DNA from: Neobacillus sp. Marseille-Q6967
GTDB lineage: Bacteria; Bacillota; Bacilli; Bacillales; Cytobacillaceae
Length of the DNA: 64,000 nt
Assembly (NCBI RefSeq): GCF_946151075.1
Contig: NZ_CAMGZB010000001.1
Coordinates: forward strand, 1,974,001-2,038,000
Reading direction: 5' to 3'
This document shows positions 25,766 through 33,414 of this stretch, piece by piece; within the stretch, counting starts at the first letter, position 1, and each line of letters starts with the position of its first letter. The notes under the pieces are model-generated. The model did not search any database. It was not told the origin of the DNA and saw nothing but the letters and a program-made list of their open reading frames with translations. The position numbers and the translations under genes are program-made.

Positions 25766-26944
25766 ATGGAAGAGGATCACAAAGAGCTGCCGCCCCCTCC
25801 CCGTTTCCATAATAAAATCTTTAAAATTATGACTCTTACTTTGTTGTTTTTAGGCCTGTTCTTCGCACTAAGCTTTACAGGCATAAAAACAACATCATGC
25901 TCTGAGTTTTGCTCATCCTGTCATGAAATGAAACCGGAGTACTACACATGGAAAGCCTCCACTCATAGTGAAGTGGATTGTGTTAGTTGTCATATCGAAC
26001 CGGGGTTAGAAAATCTAGCAAAAAGCAAAGCCGAAGGGGTAGTCGAGCTTTATAAAAAAACAACACAAACTTACACAGCACCCATTCGAATGCCTGATGA
26101 AATACCAGACAGAGCATGTGAAAAATGTCACAATGTTTCGAAACGTGAAGTCACACCATCTGGGGATCTCATCATCCCCCACGATAAACACAAAACCAAA
26201 GGCGTTGAATGCATTCAGTGCCATAGTGGTGTCGCCCACGGTAAAATTGCCGATCGTAAAATGACCTTCCAAGCAGACTATGCCAAATGGGAAGAAAAGG
26301 TTGGAACTGCCGCAATGGCAGATATCCAATGGATACGTCCCGATATGGACACCTGTATGGAATGTCATAAAGCTCGAAAAATCACCACAGAATGTACTGC
26401 TTGTCATACAACAGGAATGATTCCTGACAGTCATAAAGAAGAAGACTTCAAGCATGAAACACATGGAAAACAGGCAAGTACCGATTTGAAAGATTGCAAT
26501 GTTTGTCATAAAGATATGTCATCAGAATCACTCGAGGATTTTGAGGAAGCCTCTACATTAACAAAATACCTAAACCAGGGTAAAGAACAAGTACAGAAAA
26601 AAACACATTATGATTATGCAAAAGCGAATACCTTCTGCCGAGATTGCCATAGCCAGCGGCCGCTAAGTCATACAAGCTACTTTTTAAAAGAGCATGGCGA
26701 TTTAGCTTCCCAAAACAGAGAAAAGTGCTTAGCTTGTCATGAGGTACAAAGGTCAAGTAACTCAAATATTACACAAGTTGCTTGTGGAACCTGTCATCCA
26801 AGCAGTCATACAAGAAATAAAGATTGGCGCAAAAGGCATCCTGTTCAAGTTTCGGTAAATCAAAAGTTAACAGAATCCTGCTTTACTTGTCATTCTGAAA
26901 CTACTTGTAAAGCATGCCATCAAGATAAAAGGGATCCAGAATAG
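25766..26944 (+). CDS. Membrane-anchored dodecahaem cytochrome c, NapC/NirT-like N-terminus
   Basis: A 392-residue protein with one N-terminal helix (about residues 19-40) and twelve CxxCH motifs, one per roughly 29 residues. The first block (FCSSCHEMKPEYYTW, HSEVDCVSCHIEPG) closely parallels the preceding decahaem protein, so the two arose from a common ancestor. ECIQCHSGVAHGKIADR is also shared (PCISCHSGVAHAKIAAR upstream). The ribosome site TGGAGGG precedes the ATG. The duplicated quinol-dehydrogenase-like head suggests either two entry points or successive carriers in one membrane complex. Confidence 0.87.
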   Translation: MEEDHKELPPPPRFHNKIFKIMTLTLLFLGLFFALSFTGIKTTSCSEFCSSCHEMKPEYYTWKASTHSEVDCVSCHIEPGLENLAKSKAEGVVELYKKTTQTYTAPIRMPDEIPDRACEKCHNVSKREVTPSGDLIIPHDKHKTKGVECIQCHSGVAHGKIADRKMTFQADYAKWEEKVGTAAMADIQWIRPDMDTCMECHKARKITTECTACHTTGMIPDSHKEEDFKHETHGKQASTDLKDCNVCHKDMSSESLEDFEEASTLTKYLNQGKEQVQKKTHYDYAKANTFCRDCHSQRPLSHTSYFLKEHGDLASQNREKCLACHEVQRSSNSNITQVACGTCHPSSHTRNKDWRKRHPVQVSVNQKLTESCFTCHSETTCKACHQDKRDPE

Positions 26945-26964
26945 ATTTACGGAGGAGGGATCAT

Positions 26965-27675
26965 ATGCAAAATCAAGAAGTTTCATTTAATCAAGAAATA
27001 GAAGAGAACAGTAATCCAGAGAAAAAAGGAAAAAAAGTAAAGAAGACTAAAACAGAAAAGTTTAATTGGTGGCAAACCCTATTAATCTTATTCCTTACTC
27101 TGGGAGTTTCTATTGGTGCAGGCTTCTACATTAGTGATAAATACTTCTGGTCGGATTTTGACAAGAACCAGTTGAAAGAACAATTTCAGCATTACAAAAA
27201 TCAGGTGGAAGCTGAGCCAAACAATCCGGAGCATCGAGTAAACCTTGGGTACAGTTACTATCTCCTCGGAAAGAATGATGAAGCGATCAAACAATTTAAA
27301 GTAGCCTTAGATCTCGATAAAAACTATTATGATGCTTATTTGAACCTTGGAATCGTGTATAACGAAGAGGAAAGGCTTGATGAAGCATTAAAAATGGCAA
27401 CAAAGGCAGCCGAAATCGCTCCAAGAGATTACAAAGCAAATCTATTAAAAGGGACTGCCTACCGTAAATTAAAATTGTACGATGAAGCAATCGAAACCCT
27501 TAGTAAGGCCAATGAGCTGATGCCTGGAAATACAGATATCATCACAGAACTTGGCAGAGTTGCCGAAGAACAGGGTGATATAAAGAATGCAGAGGAGCTC
27601 TTTAAAGAAGCATTAAACTATGATCCTCTATACAAACCAGCACTTGAGGGCCTTGATAGAGTCGCTGCAAAATAA
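26965..27675 (+). CDS. Membrane-anchored TPR protein of the cytochrome cluster
   Basis: A 236-residue protein: a Lys-rich cytoplasmic start, one helix (WWQTLLILFLTLGVSIGAGFYI, about residues 36-57), then about four tetratricopeptide repeats outside the membrane (for example NPEHRVNLGYSYYLLGKNDEAI and YYDAYLNLGIVYNEEERLDEA). Topology and repeats recall NrfG/CcmH-type factors that present apocytochromes to haem lyase, so a maturation or assembly role is plausible. No haem motif. GGAGGAGG precedes the ATG; spacing of 20 bases puts it in the operon. Confidence 0.75.
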   Translation: MQNQEVSFNQEIEENSNPEKKGKKVKKTKTEKFNWWQTLLILFLTLGVSIGAGFYISDKYFWSDFDKNQLKEQFQHYKNQVEAEPNNPEHRVNLGYSYYLLGKNDEAIKQFKVALDLDKNYYDAYLNLGIVYNEEERLDEALKMATKAAEIAPRDYKANLLKGTAYRKLKLYDEAIETLSKANELMPGNTDIITELGRVAEEQGDIKNAEELFKEALNYDPLYKPALEGLDRVAAK

Positions 27676-27705
27676 TCAGAACAACACCTAAAGGGGTTGA
27701 AACTA

Positions 27706-28674
27706 ATGAAAAAAAGAAATGTTTATATATTGAGTAGTCTCATCGTGTTACTCACGGCTGCGGGCTTTGTACTCATTTATTTTTTAAACCTACAGGATGA
27801 AGTTAAAGTGGCTAATCCAGTTGACCTTGATGGGGCTCCAGAGTTCAGTCATTTGATTTATGGTGATTTTGATAATGCGTTAGACAAGCCGATGGATGCA
27901 GTAAAAATCGGTGAATTCTTATATGTGTCTGACACGAATAACAAACAAGTACAGGTTTTTGATACATCTGGAACGTTCATTTTCAAATTTGGAAAAGAGG
28001 GGACAGATGAGGGGGAGTTCATGTTTCCTTATGGAGTTGCAGGAGATAAAAAAGGAAATATTTACGTAGCCGATCTCTATAACGGAAACATTTCTATCTT
28101 CGATAAAAAGGGAAAATTTATTTCTTATTTTAAAGAAGCCGATGAAAAGAATCCAGTGATTAAATCTCCAGGCGGAATCCGTATTTTTGATGAAAAGCTT
28201 TACCTTACAGATATCGAACAAAGCAAAGTTTTCATTTTTGATTTGAAAGGGAAAAAACTTCAGGAAATTGGGTCTCCTGGAACCGAAAACGGCCAATTAC
28301 GTGCACCAAATGCTGTAACCATTGACCGGGACGATAATGTCTACGTATCCGATTCTGGTAATCAAAGAATCCAGGTATTCACAAAGGATGGCAAATACTT
28401 AAGAAATGTAAATGGCTCCAAAGATGGTACCGGATCTTCCGTTTTTGTTAATCCAAGAGGAATTGCAGTTGATTCGCGAGGTATTCTTTACGTGGTCAAT
28501 AACTTAACTCACTTTATATACGGATTTAATGAAAAGGGAGAAAAGGTATTTGAATTTGGCGGTATGGGAGATGCAAATGAACAATTCTATCTTCCGAATG
28601 GACTATTCGTGGATCAAGATGACCAAGTGTATATTACAGACACATTAAATCAAAGAGTTGTTGTTTATCGTTAA
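27706..28674 (+). CDS. NHL-repeat beta-propeller protein of the cytochrome cluster
   Basis: About 322 residues with an N-terminal signal anchor (VYILSSLIVLLTAAGFVLIYFL) and then NHL repeats forming a six-bladed propeller: repeats of the type (G)EF.FPYGVAGDKKGNIYVADLYN, NAVTIDRDDNVYVSDSGNQRIQVF, NPRGIAVDSRGILYVVNN and NGLFVDQDDQVYITDTLNQRVVVY. ATG 27706 is chosen because AAAGGGG lies nine bases before it; a TTG nine bases upstream overlaps that site. NHL proteins accompany multihaem cytochrome loci in other bacteria and may scaffold complexes. No catalytic motif is seen. Confidence 0.8.
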   Translation: MKKRNVYILSSLIVLLTAAGFVLIYFLNLQDEVKVANPVDLDGAPEFSHLIYGDFDNALDKPMDAVKIGEFLYVSDTNNKQVQVFDTSGTFIFKFGKEGTDEGEFMFPYGVAGDKKGNIYVADLYNGNISIFDKKGKFISYFKEADEKNPVIKSPGGIRIFDEKLYLTDIEQSKVFIFDLKGKKLQEIGSPGTENGQLRAPNAVTIDRDDNVYVSDSGNQRIQVFTKDGKYLRNVNGSKDGTGSSVFVNPRGIAVDSRGILYVVNNLTHFIYGFNEKGEKVFEFGGMGDANEQFYLPNGLFVDQDDQVYITDTLNQRVVVYR

Positions 28675-28832
28675 TAGTTTCTGAAATTAAAAGTAACTGT
28701 GAAAATAGATTTCGCCTTATTTTAATTCACCTTTAAGGAGGTGGTACCTGCGAGAGATGTCTGAATAGATTTCAACATAGTAAAAAACAAAAAGAGAGAG
28801 AAAGAGAGAGAAGTACTTAGGGAGGTTTTAGA
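28675..28832. promoter_or_regulatory. Spacer before the secreted hexahaem gene
   Basis: The 158-bp spacer is longer than others in the cluster. It contains TGTGAA and ATTCACC half-sites about 30 bp apart, an AAGGAGGTG sequence (near 28735-28743) with no proper ORF after it, and a GA-rich purine tract (about 28789-28812). No clear promoter or riboswitch was recognised; the next gene may be read through or separately started. Confidence 0.3.
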
Positions 28833-30914
28833 ATGAGTAAAATGAAAATTAGCGTTTCTACTTTACTAATGCTCATCGTTATGAGTTTGTTTAGTATGGT
28901 AGCATTCGCAGCCGTACCAGATGCTACAACATCTTTACGTGCAACAATTGAAACCAACAAAACGGTTAAAGTTTTTTGGTCTCAAGTTACCGGTGCTACA
29001 TCCTATAAGGTTTATGTCGATGGTACAGAGGTACATCAAACAGCTAATGGTACTACAGTAAATTATACCTATACTGCTGCTGATACACCTGCAAAGCAAT
29101 GGAACATTGAAGTTTCTGCATTAGATGCTGATGGCGAAGGAGCTAAAGTTTCTTACAAACTTGCTACTGGTCCTGCATACAACGCGGATCTTGGAAAGGC
29201 AACCACTGACAGCCAACTTGATAACGATATTAACAATGCTAACAAGTCAGGTATCGGTGTTGGCGGCCAATCAGTAAACACTGGCGTCCTTAAGTCTAAT
29301 GACATGGTTGATAATAAAGGCCATGAAGGTGCTCAAAGGACACACGGTGAATACCAAAACAACACAAATTCGTGTGCAAGCTGTCACCAAACGCACACCG
29401 CAGCTTCTAAAAGCTTATTGTTTAAAGATGGAGTATACAGCACTTGTACTGCATGTCATGACGGTACATTAGGTTTCTATAACGTATTCGGAAACGGCGA
29501 TCAAGCTGCTTCTGCTGGTACATTCGGTGGAACTCATGATGGCAACATGTCCGTTCACATGGCTGACGGCGCTGTGAAAATGAAAGCTGCCCCTGGTGGT
29601 AACCCTAACGGAACTGGTACATGGGATAAGGAATTCAACTGTGCAAGCTGTCACAGCCCGCACGGTTCCTATTCTGACCGTTTATTGCACTACAATCCAA
29701 ACAATATGGCTGCTTCAACTCCTGCTGATGGTGGTCTAAAAGCTGGTGGTTACAAAGCAGGTGCTACAGCACCAGTTCTAGCATTTGCTGCAGATGGAAA
29801 ATATCCTGCGGCTGGAACTGCAAAATTCATCGGTGTTAAAGGTACTAAAGCACAACACGGTATCATTGATGATAAGATTGGTTCTACTGATGTAGTAGTT
29901 ATGATATACCAAAAATCTGGAACTACTGACACTTATACAAAGACAACAAATCCATTCATGTATGGATATCCAACTCGTGGTTCCAGTGGTAATAACCACT
30001 ACTATTATACTCGTCTATTTACACAAGATCCTACTACAGCTGGTTTTATAAATGCTAATGGTACTTACCTATCAACTCAAGCTGATAAAGTAATTGACCA
30101 TTACGACTATCTTGCTTATGACACAGAAACTGATGCAACTAAAAAGGCTTACATTTACTATGCGAAAGGTTACATTTACGGACCTGCAGGTGGCGTAGTT
30201 GACAATGCAACATTCCTTGAAGTTGCTCGCGCTTATGTTGTTAAGTTAGACTTAATGCCAATCGTTGACCCTGCTAAAGACTCTGATGGAGATACTTACG
30301 CTGACTTTGGTGGAGTTAAAATCACTACAGTTAACCAACGTGCTCTTTACGCTGGTGAAACTAACAAGTTCTCTGTAAACATCAAAGATCGTTGGGGAGT
30401 TGTAACTCCTGGTACTACTACTGTAAGCGGTTGGGGTGTTGCGATGTCCGGCTACTGTGCATCCTGTCATACTGACTACCTGGCATCTACAAGCAACCAA
30501 GCAGCGGGAACTGAAGGAGAAGGAACTTTTGATAAGGCATTCCGCCACACCACAACTTCTGACTCTTACACTTGCGTACGCTGTCACTTTGCACACGGAA
30601 CTGACGTAGAAATTATGACTGACGCTCACTACCGCAATGTAGAACAAGTTGCTGCTGACTTCCTAGCAAACGGTGAAGCTGCAGATGCTACTGCTGCTGC
30701 CACTCTTGCAAAAGAATACATGTTAGACAAAGGAGCATCTTCTGCCCTTAAGCGTTTCACGAACATGTCAGTTTGCTGGTCTTGTCATACAAGTTCAAGA
30801 GCCGAACAGTTGAAGAACACTGATTCTTACAAATACAACGGTGGAGATGAGCACTACGATCCACGTGGTATCCCAGCTGTAGAAGGAAAACAAAATTGGC
30901 CAAAAACTCAATAA
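28833..30914 (+). CDS. Secreted hexahaem cytochrome c with N-terminal FN3 domain
   Basis: A 693-residue protein with a signal peptide cleaved near residue 26 (VAFA), a fibronectin type III-like domain (about 27-112), and six CxxCH motifs near residues 180, 207, 270, 541, 581 and 648. The first two form a doubled-CxxCH pair (CASCHQTH ... CTACHDG). A 270-residue haem-free stretch between motifs 3 and 4 is Gly/Thr/Tyr-rich. No LPxTG, S-layer or membrane anchor is present, so it should be released or held non-covalently outside the cell. GGGAGG precedes the ATG. It is the likely distal member of the electron chain. Confidence 0.85.
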   Translation: MSKMKISVSTLLMLIVMSLFSMVAFAAVPDATTSLRATIETNKTVKVFWSQVTGATSYKVYVDGTEVHQTANGTTVNYTYTAADTPAKQWNIEVSALDADGEGAKVSYKLATGPAYNADLGKATTDSQLDNDINNANKSGIGVGGQSVNTGVLKSNDMVDNKGHEGAQRTHGEYQNNTNSCASCHQTHTAASKSLLFKDGVYSTCTACHDGTLGFYNVFGNGDQAASAGTFGGTHDGNMSVHMADGAVKMKAAPGGNPNGTGTWDKEFNCASCHSPHGSYSDRLLHYNPNNMAASTPADGGLKAGGYKAGATAPVLAFAADGKYPAAGTAKFIGVKGTKAQHGIIDDKIGSTDVVVMIYQKSGTTDTYTKTTNPFMYGYPTRGSSGNNHYYYTRLFTQDPTTAGFINANGTYLSTQADKVIDHYDYLAYDTETDATKKAYIYYAKGYIYGPAGGVVDNATFLEVARAYVVKLDLMPIVDPAKDSDGDTYADFGGVKITTVNQRALYAGETNKFSVNIKDRWGVVTPGTTTVSGWGVAMSGYCASCHTDYLASTSNQAAGTEGEGTFDKAFRHTTTSDSYTCVRCHFAHGTDVEIMTDAHYRNVEQVAADFLANGEAADATAAATLAKEYMLDKGASSALKRFTNMSVCWSCHTSSRAEQLKNTDSYKYNGGDEHYDPRGIPAVEGKQNWPKTQ

Positions 30915-30917
30915 AAA

Positions 30918-30949
30918 AAGCTACCAAATAGCCCTACTATTTGATAGCC
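30918..30949 (+). repeat. Hairpin directly after the hexahaem gene
   Basis: GCTACCAAATAG and CTATTTGATAGC pair (one mismatch) around CCCTA; no T run follows. It may protect the 3' end of the mRNA. Confidence 0.55.
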
Positions 30950-30972
30950 TAAACGGAATATGTAAGTTGCGA

Positions 30973-31016
30973 GATAGCAGCTTGACTTATTGTCAGGCTG
31001 TTATCTTATTTTTATT
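30973..31016 (+). terminator. Terminator of the main cytochrome operon
   Basis: GATAGCAGCTTGAC and GTCAGGCTGTTATC pair around TTATT, followed by a T-rich tail. Confidence 0.85.
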
Positions 31017-31050
31017 TTAGGATATGTTTCACATAATCGTCAATTAATTA

Positions 31051-31118
31051 ATTCACAATTTTGTCAAAGAGTATTCACAGTTCTTCTATACAATTTTGAT
31101 TTCTAATAAAAGTATAAT
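31051..31118 (+). promoter_or_regulatory. Second candidate ResD-like promoter, before the octahaem gene
   Basis: ATTCACA occurs at 31051 and again at 31073, two helical turns apart (the complement is the TGTGAAT core). A TATAAT lies at 31113-31118. The repeated same-orientation half-sites resemble the tandem arrangement reported for ResD targets; a good -35 is absent. Confidence 0.45.
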
Positions 31119-31198
31119 AAGAATGTAGCTAATAAGTTAAATGTCTTTTTCTATCACTTTACCAGTATAAATAGTATGCAACAAAGGGATGACCAATT

Positions 31199-33046
31199 AT
31201 GATTTTTAATACGAAATATTTAAGGATTGAAAATTATGCACCACTGCATTTGCTTTTATTGGCATTATTCCTACTACTTCTTCCTATTAAAGCCCTTGCC
31301 GAAGAAATGCCTGATCTCACTCCACCCTCTGTTTCAATCGATAATATTAAGGTTGTTGATAGCAAAATCCAAATCAACGGAAAGGTTACTGATAATCAAA
31401 CGCCGTCTGACCAAATTTTACTGGAATTATACGCAAAAACTGCTGATGCACCAGATCAATTGATTAAATCAATCCCACCCGCAGGGGATGGAACGTGGAT
31501 TTTTTCAGAAGCTATACCGTATGAAGGAAATAAACTATATCTAAAAGCAACCGATAAAGCTGCGCCCACTCCTAATACAATTGAAGTACCGGTGGATAAC
31601 TCCCGGCCATACGTAAAATCACTCTTAATACCTGTGTACCTTTCGAAAGATGTGACTACGAAAGCAGAAAACGTAAAACATGTTGATTTACTAAAAACTG
31701 ATGATATGACAAGAGTCGCATTAAATCCAACGATAACGATAGACCTGTTTGATAACGATGTTATTGATAATTTGAATTTTAATAACCCCATAACCGTGTT
31801 TAGTAAAAACGGGCCAGTTAATGGAACCCTTGCCATCAATGCTCAAAAACAAATTGTCTATACATTAAACAATCTAATCCCAAGTACCACCTACTATATA
31901 ATTTTTAATTCGTCGTTAAAAGATGATGCAGGAAATTCCGCTTACCCAATAATAAAAAAATACACTACGGTCAGCAGTACGGTCTATAATGCCGAGTGGG
32001 ATAATCAGCCGCACGGTTTTTACACTACCAATGTAAATACCTGTGGAAACTGCCACAGCACTCATGTTTCAGATAACGTCAAGCTGGAAAAACCGAAAAA
32101 AGATTATCAACCTAAAAATTCAAATCTAGAAAATAGCTATTGCATGGCTTGTCATGATGGTACAACTGTTGCACCGCTTCCGTATTTTTTTAATTCGGAA
32201 AATAAACCTATTGTTTCTAAACATGAGGTTCAGACTAACCCAGAACATACTGTGAATTCAGGTTCCTGTACTTCATGTCATAATCCGCATTTAACTTGGA
32301 CAGAGCATAATCCGAACTTGTTTAAGGATCATTTTGTTTATCAACACGAGGATAGAACGGACTATCCAGAGGGTGAAAAAATTGGAGAGGTTGATAGTAG
32401 AATCAAACTTTGCGAAACCTGTCATGGCACTGAAACTGTTGCCAAAAAGGATGAAGCTATAGCGAAGACAAGAGATGAAGCATATAAAGTGCTTCATTAT
32501 CGAAAGTCTACTGCAGCGAAGGGGAGTATTTCTGAAACAGGAAAGGTAGAAGACTATGATTTATGCTTCAGCTGCCATAACAGCCAAAAAGAAACTGAAA
32601 AGGGAATCGCCGATATTCTTAAATACTATCAACAAACGGATTCTAAGCATATCATTACAGCTGCTGATGGAAGCCTGTTGAATGGTTCAATTCCTTGTGC
32701 AGAATGTCATGAAACACATGGTTCGTCAAACCTAAAACTATTAAAAGGAAAATTAGGTCATGAGGGACAGGAAACAGAATTTGTCTTTAATCAGGGAAAT
32801 TGGGATAAAAATAGTGAACAGGAATTTTGTTTAAAGTGCCATAATGGTAAAACAGCGATTTATGGTGTCACAGGGAAATCTCTTGACCCACTTTCCTCTT
32901 CAGGGCATGCAATTTTGGGAAGATGCTCCAGTTGTCATGGTGGTCAATCTGAATCGTTTACGGAGTCTGCACATGCACCAAAAGCAGCACCGAAAACTGC
33001 ATCAGAACCAGAAGACAGCATACCATCTTCACCCGAAACAGAGTAA
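31199..33046 (+). CDS. Secreted octahaem cytochrome c with Ig-like domains
   Basis: A 615-residue protein: signal peptide ending near residue 34 (KALA), a bacterial Ig-like domain (about 38-135; SVSIDNIKVVDSKIQINGKVTDN), an SbsA-type Ig-like domain (about 140-265; NPTITIDLFDN, LIPSTTYYIIFNSSLKDDAGNSAY), then eight CxxCH motifs from about residue 280 to 580, several in doubled-CxxCH form (CGNCHSTH ... CMACHDG; CAECHETHG). The C-terminus is a Pro/Ala/Glu-rich tail with no anchor. The ribosome site is weak (CAAAGGGATGACC). It is separated from the main operon by a terminator and appears to have its own promoter. Confidence 0.85.
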   Translation: MIFNTKYLRIENYAPLHLLLLALFLLLLPIKALAEEMPDLTPPSVSIDNIKVVDSKIQINGKVTDNQTPSDQILLELYAKTADAPDQLIKSIPPAGDGTWIFSEAIPYEGNKLYLKATDKAAPTPNTIEVPVDNSRPYVKSLLIPVYLSKDVTTKAENVKHVDLLKTDDMTRVALNPTITIDLFDNDVIDNLNFNNPITVFSKNGPVNGTLAINAQKQIVYTLNNLIPSTTYYIIFNSSLKDDAGNSAYPIIKKYTTVSSTVYNAEWDNQPHGFYTTNVNTCGNCHSTHVSDNVKLEKPKKDYQPKNSNLENSYCMACHDGTTVAPLPYFFNSENKPIVSKHEVQTNPEHTVNSGSCTSCHNPHLTWTEHNPNLFKDHFVYQHEDRTDYPEGEKIGEVDSRIKLCETCHGTETVAKKDEAIAKTRDEAYKVLHYRKSTAAKGSISETGKVEDYDLCFSCHNSQKETEKGIADILKYYQQTDSKHIITAADGSLLNGSIPCAECHETHGSSNLKLLKGKLGHEGQETEFVFNQGNWDKNSEQEFCLKCHNGKTAIYGVTGKSLDPLSSSGHAILGRCSSCHGGQSESFTESAHAPKAAPKTASEPEDSIPSSPETE

Positions 33047-33077
33047 GTTAAGAGTAAAAGATAACTCAAAAAGCAAT

Positions 33078-33113
33078 AAAAACGAGAGGAGGTATATTCA
33101 CCTCTCGTTTTTA
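33078..33113 (+). terminator. Terminator after the octahaem gene
   Basis: AAAACGAGAGG and CCTCTCGTTTT form a stable stem followed by T. Confidence 0.88.
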
Positions 33114-33284
33114 TGTGGATAAATAGTAATAAGAAAATTTTATTTTATTTTTTATGTAGATAACTTCTGTGGATTTGTAGATATGTGGATAGAATCTTCT
33201 GATAATTTGTAAAAATTGTTGATAAGCTCACCTTATCCACAGGGTATAAAGAGAAATTTGTCTGCCATTTTTTAGTTATCCACA
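33114..33284. other. DnaA-box cluster
   Basis: Seven DnaA-box-like nonamers lie in 171 bp. Perfect TTATCCACA or its complement: 33114-33122 (minus), 33233-33241 (plus), 33276-33284 (plus). One mismatch: 33155-33163 (TGTAGATAA), 33184-33192 (TGTGGATAG), 33217-33225 (TGTTGATAA). Two mismatches: 33168-33176 (TGTGGATTT). The stretch is AT-rich and has no ORF. Such clusters in B. subtilis titrate DnaA or control nearby genes; a replication origin is unlikely as dnaA and dnaN are not here. Confidence 0.7.
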
Positions 33285-33314
33285 TATCAACATCAATCAA
33301 GATTAGACTAATTT

Positions 33315-33344
33315 TTGAAATTTACTTGTATGTCAGGCTATAAT
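33315..33344 (+). promoter_or_regulatory. Sigma-A promoter of prfB
   Basis: TTGAAA (33315-33320) and TATAAT (33339-33344), spacing 18 bp, 70 bp before the prfB start. Confidence 0.65.
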
Positions 33345-33414
33345 GGATAAGGAACTCAAGAACAGTATAGGCATAAACTACGGTAGAAACCGAATTTTTA
33401 TAGAGGTGAAGGAA

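Noticed and set aside
26015..26509. 164-residue minus-strand ORF opposite the dodecahaem cytochrome
   Set aside because: The Cys/His/Phe-rich composition is the antisense of CxxCH codons; no start signals.
28675..28832. Cyclic-di-GMP (GEMM) riboswitch before the hexahaem gene, as seen at cytochrome genes in Geobacter
   Set aside because: No GEMM core sequences or matching stems were found in the spacer.
33114..33284. Chromosomal replication origin
   Set aside because: DnaA boxes are dense, but dnaA, dnaN, rpmH and gyr genes are absent, and the neighbours are prfB and cytochromes.
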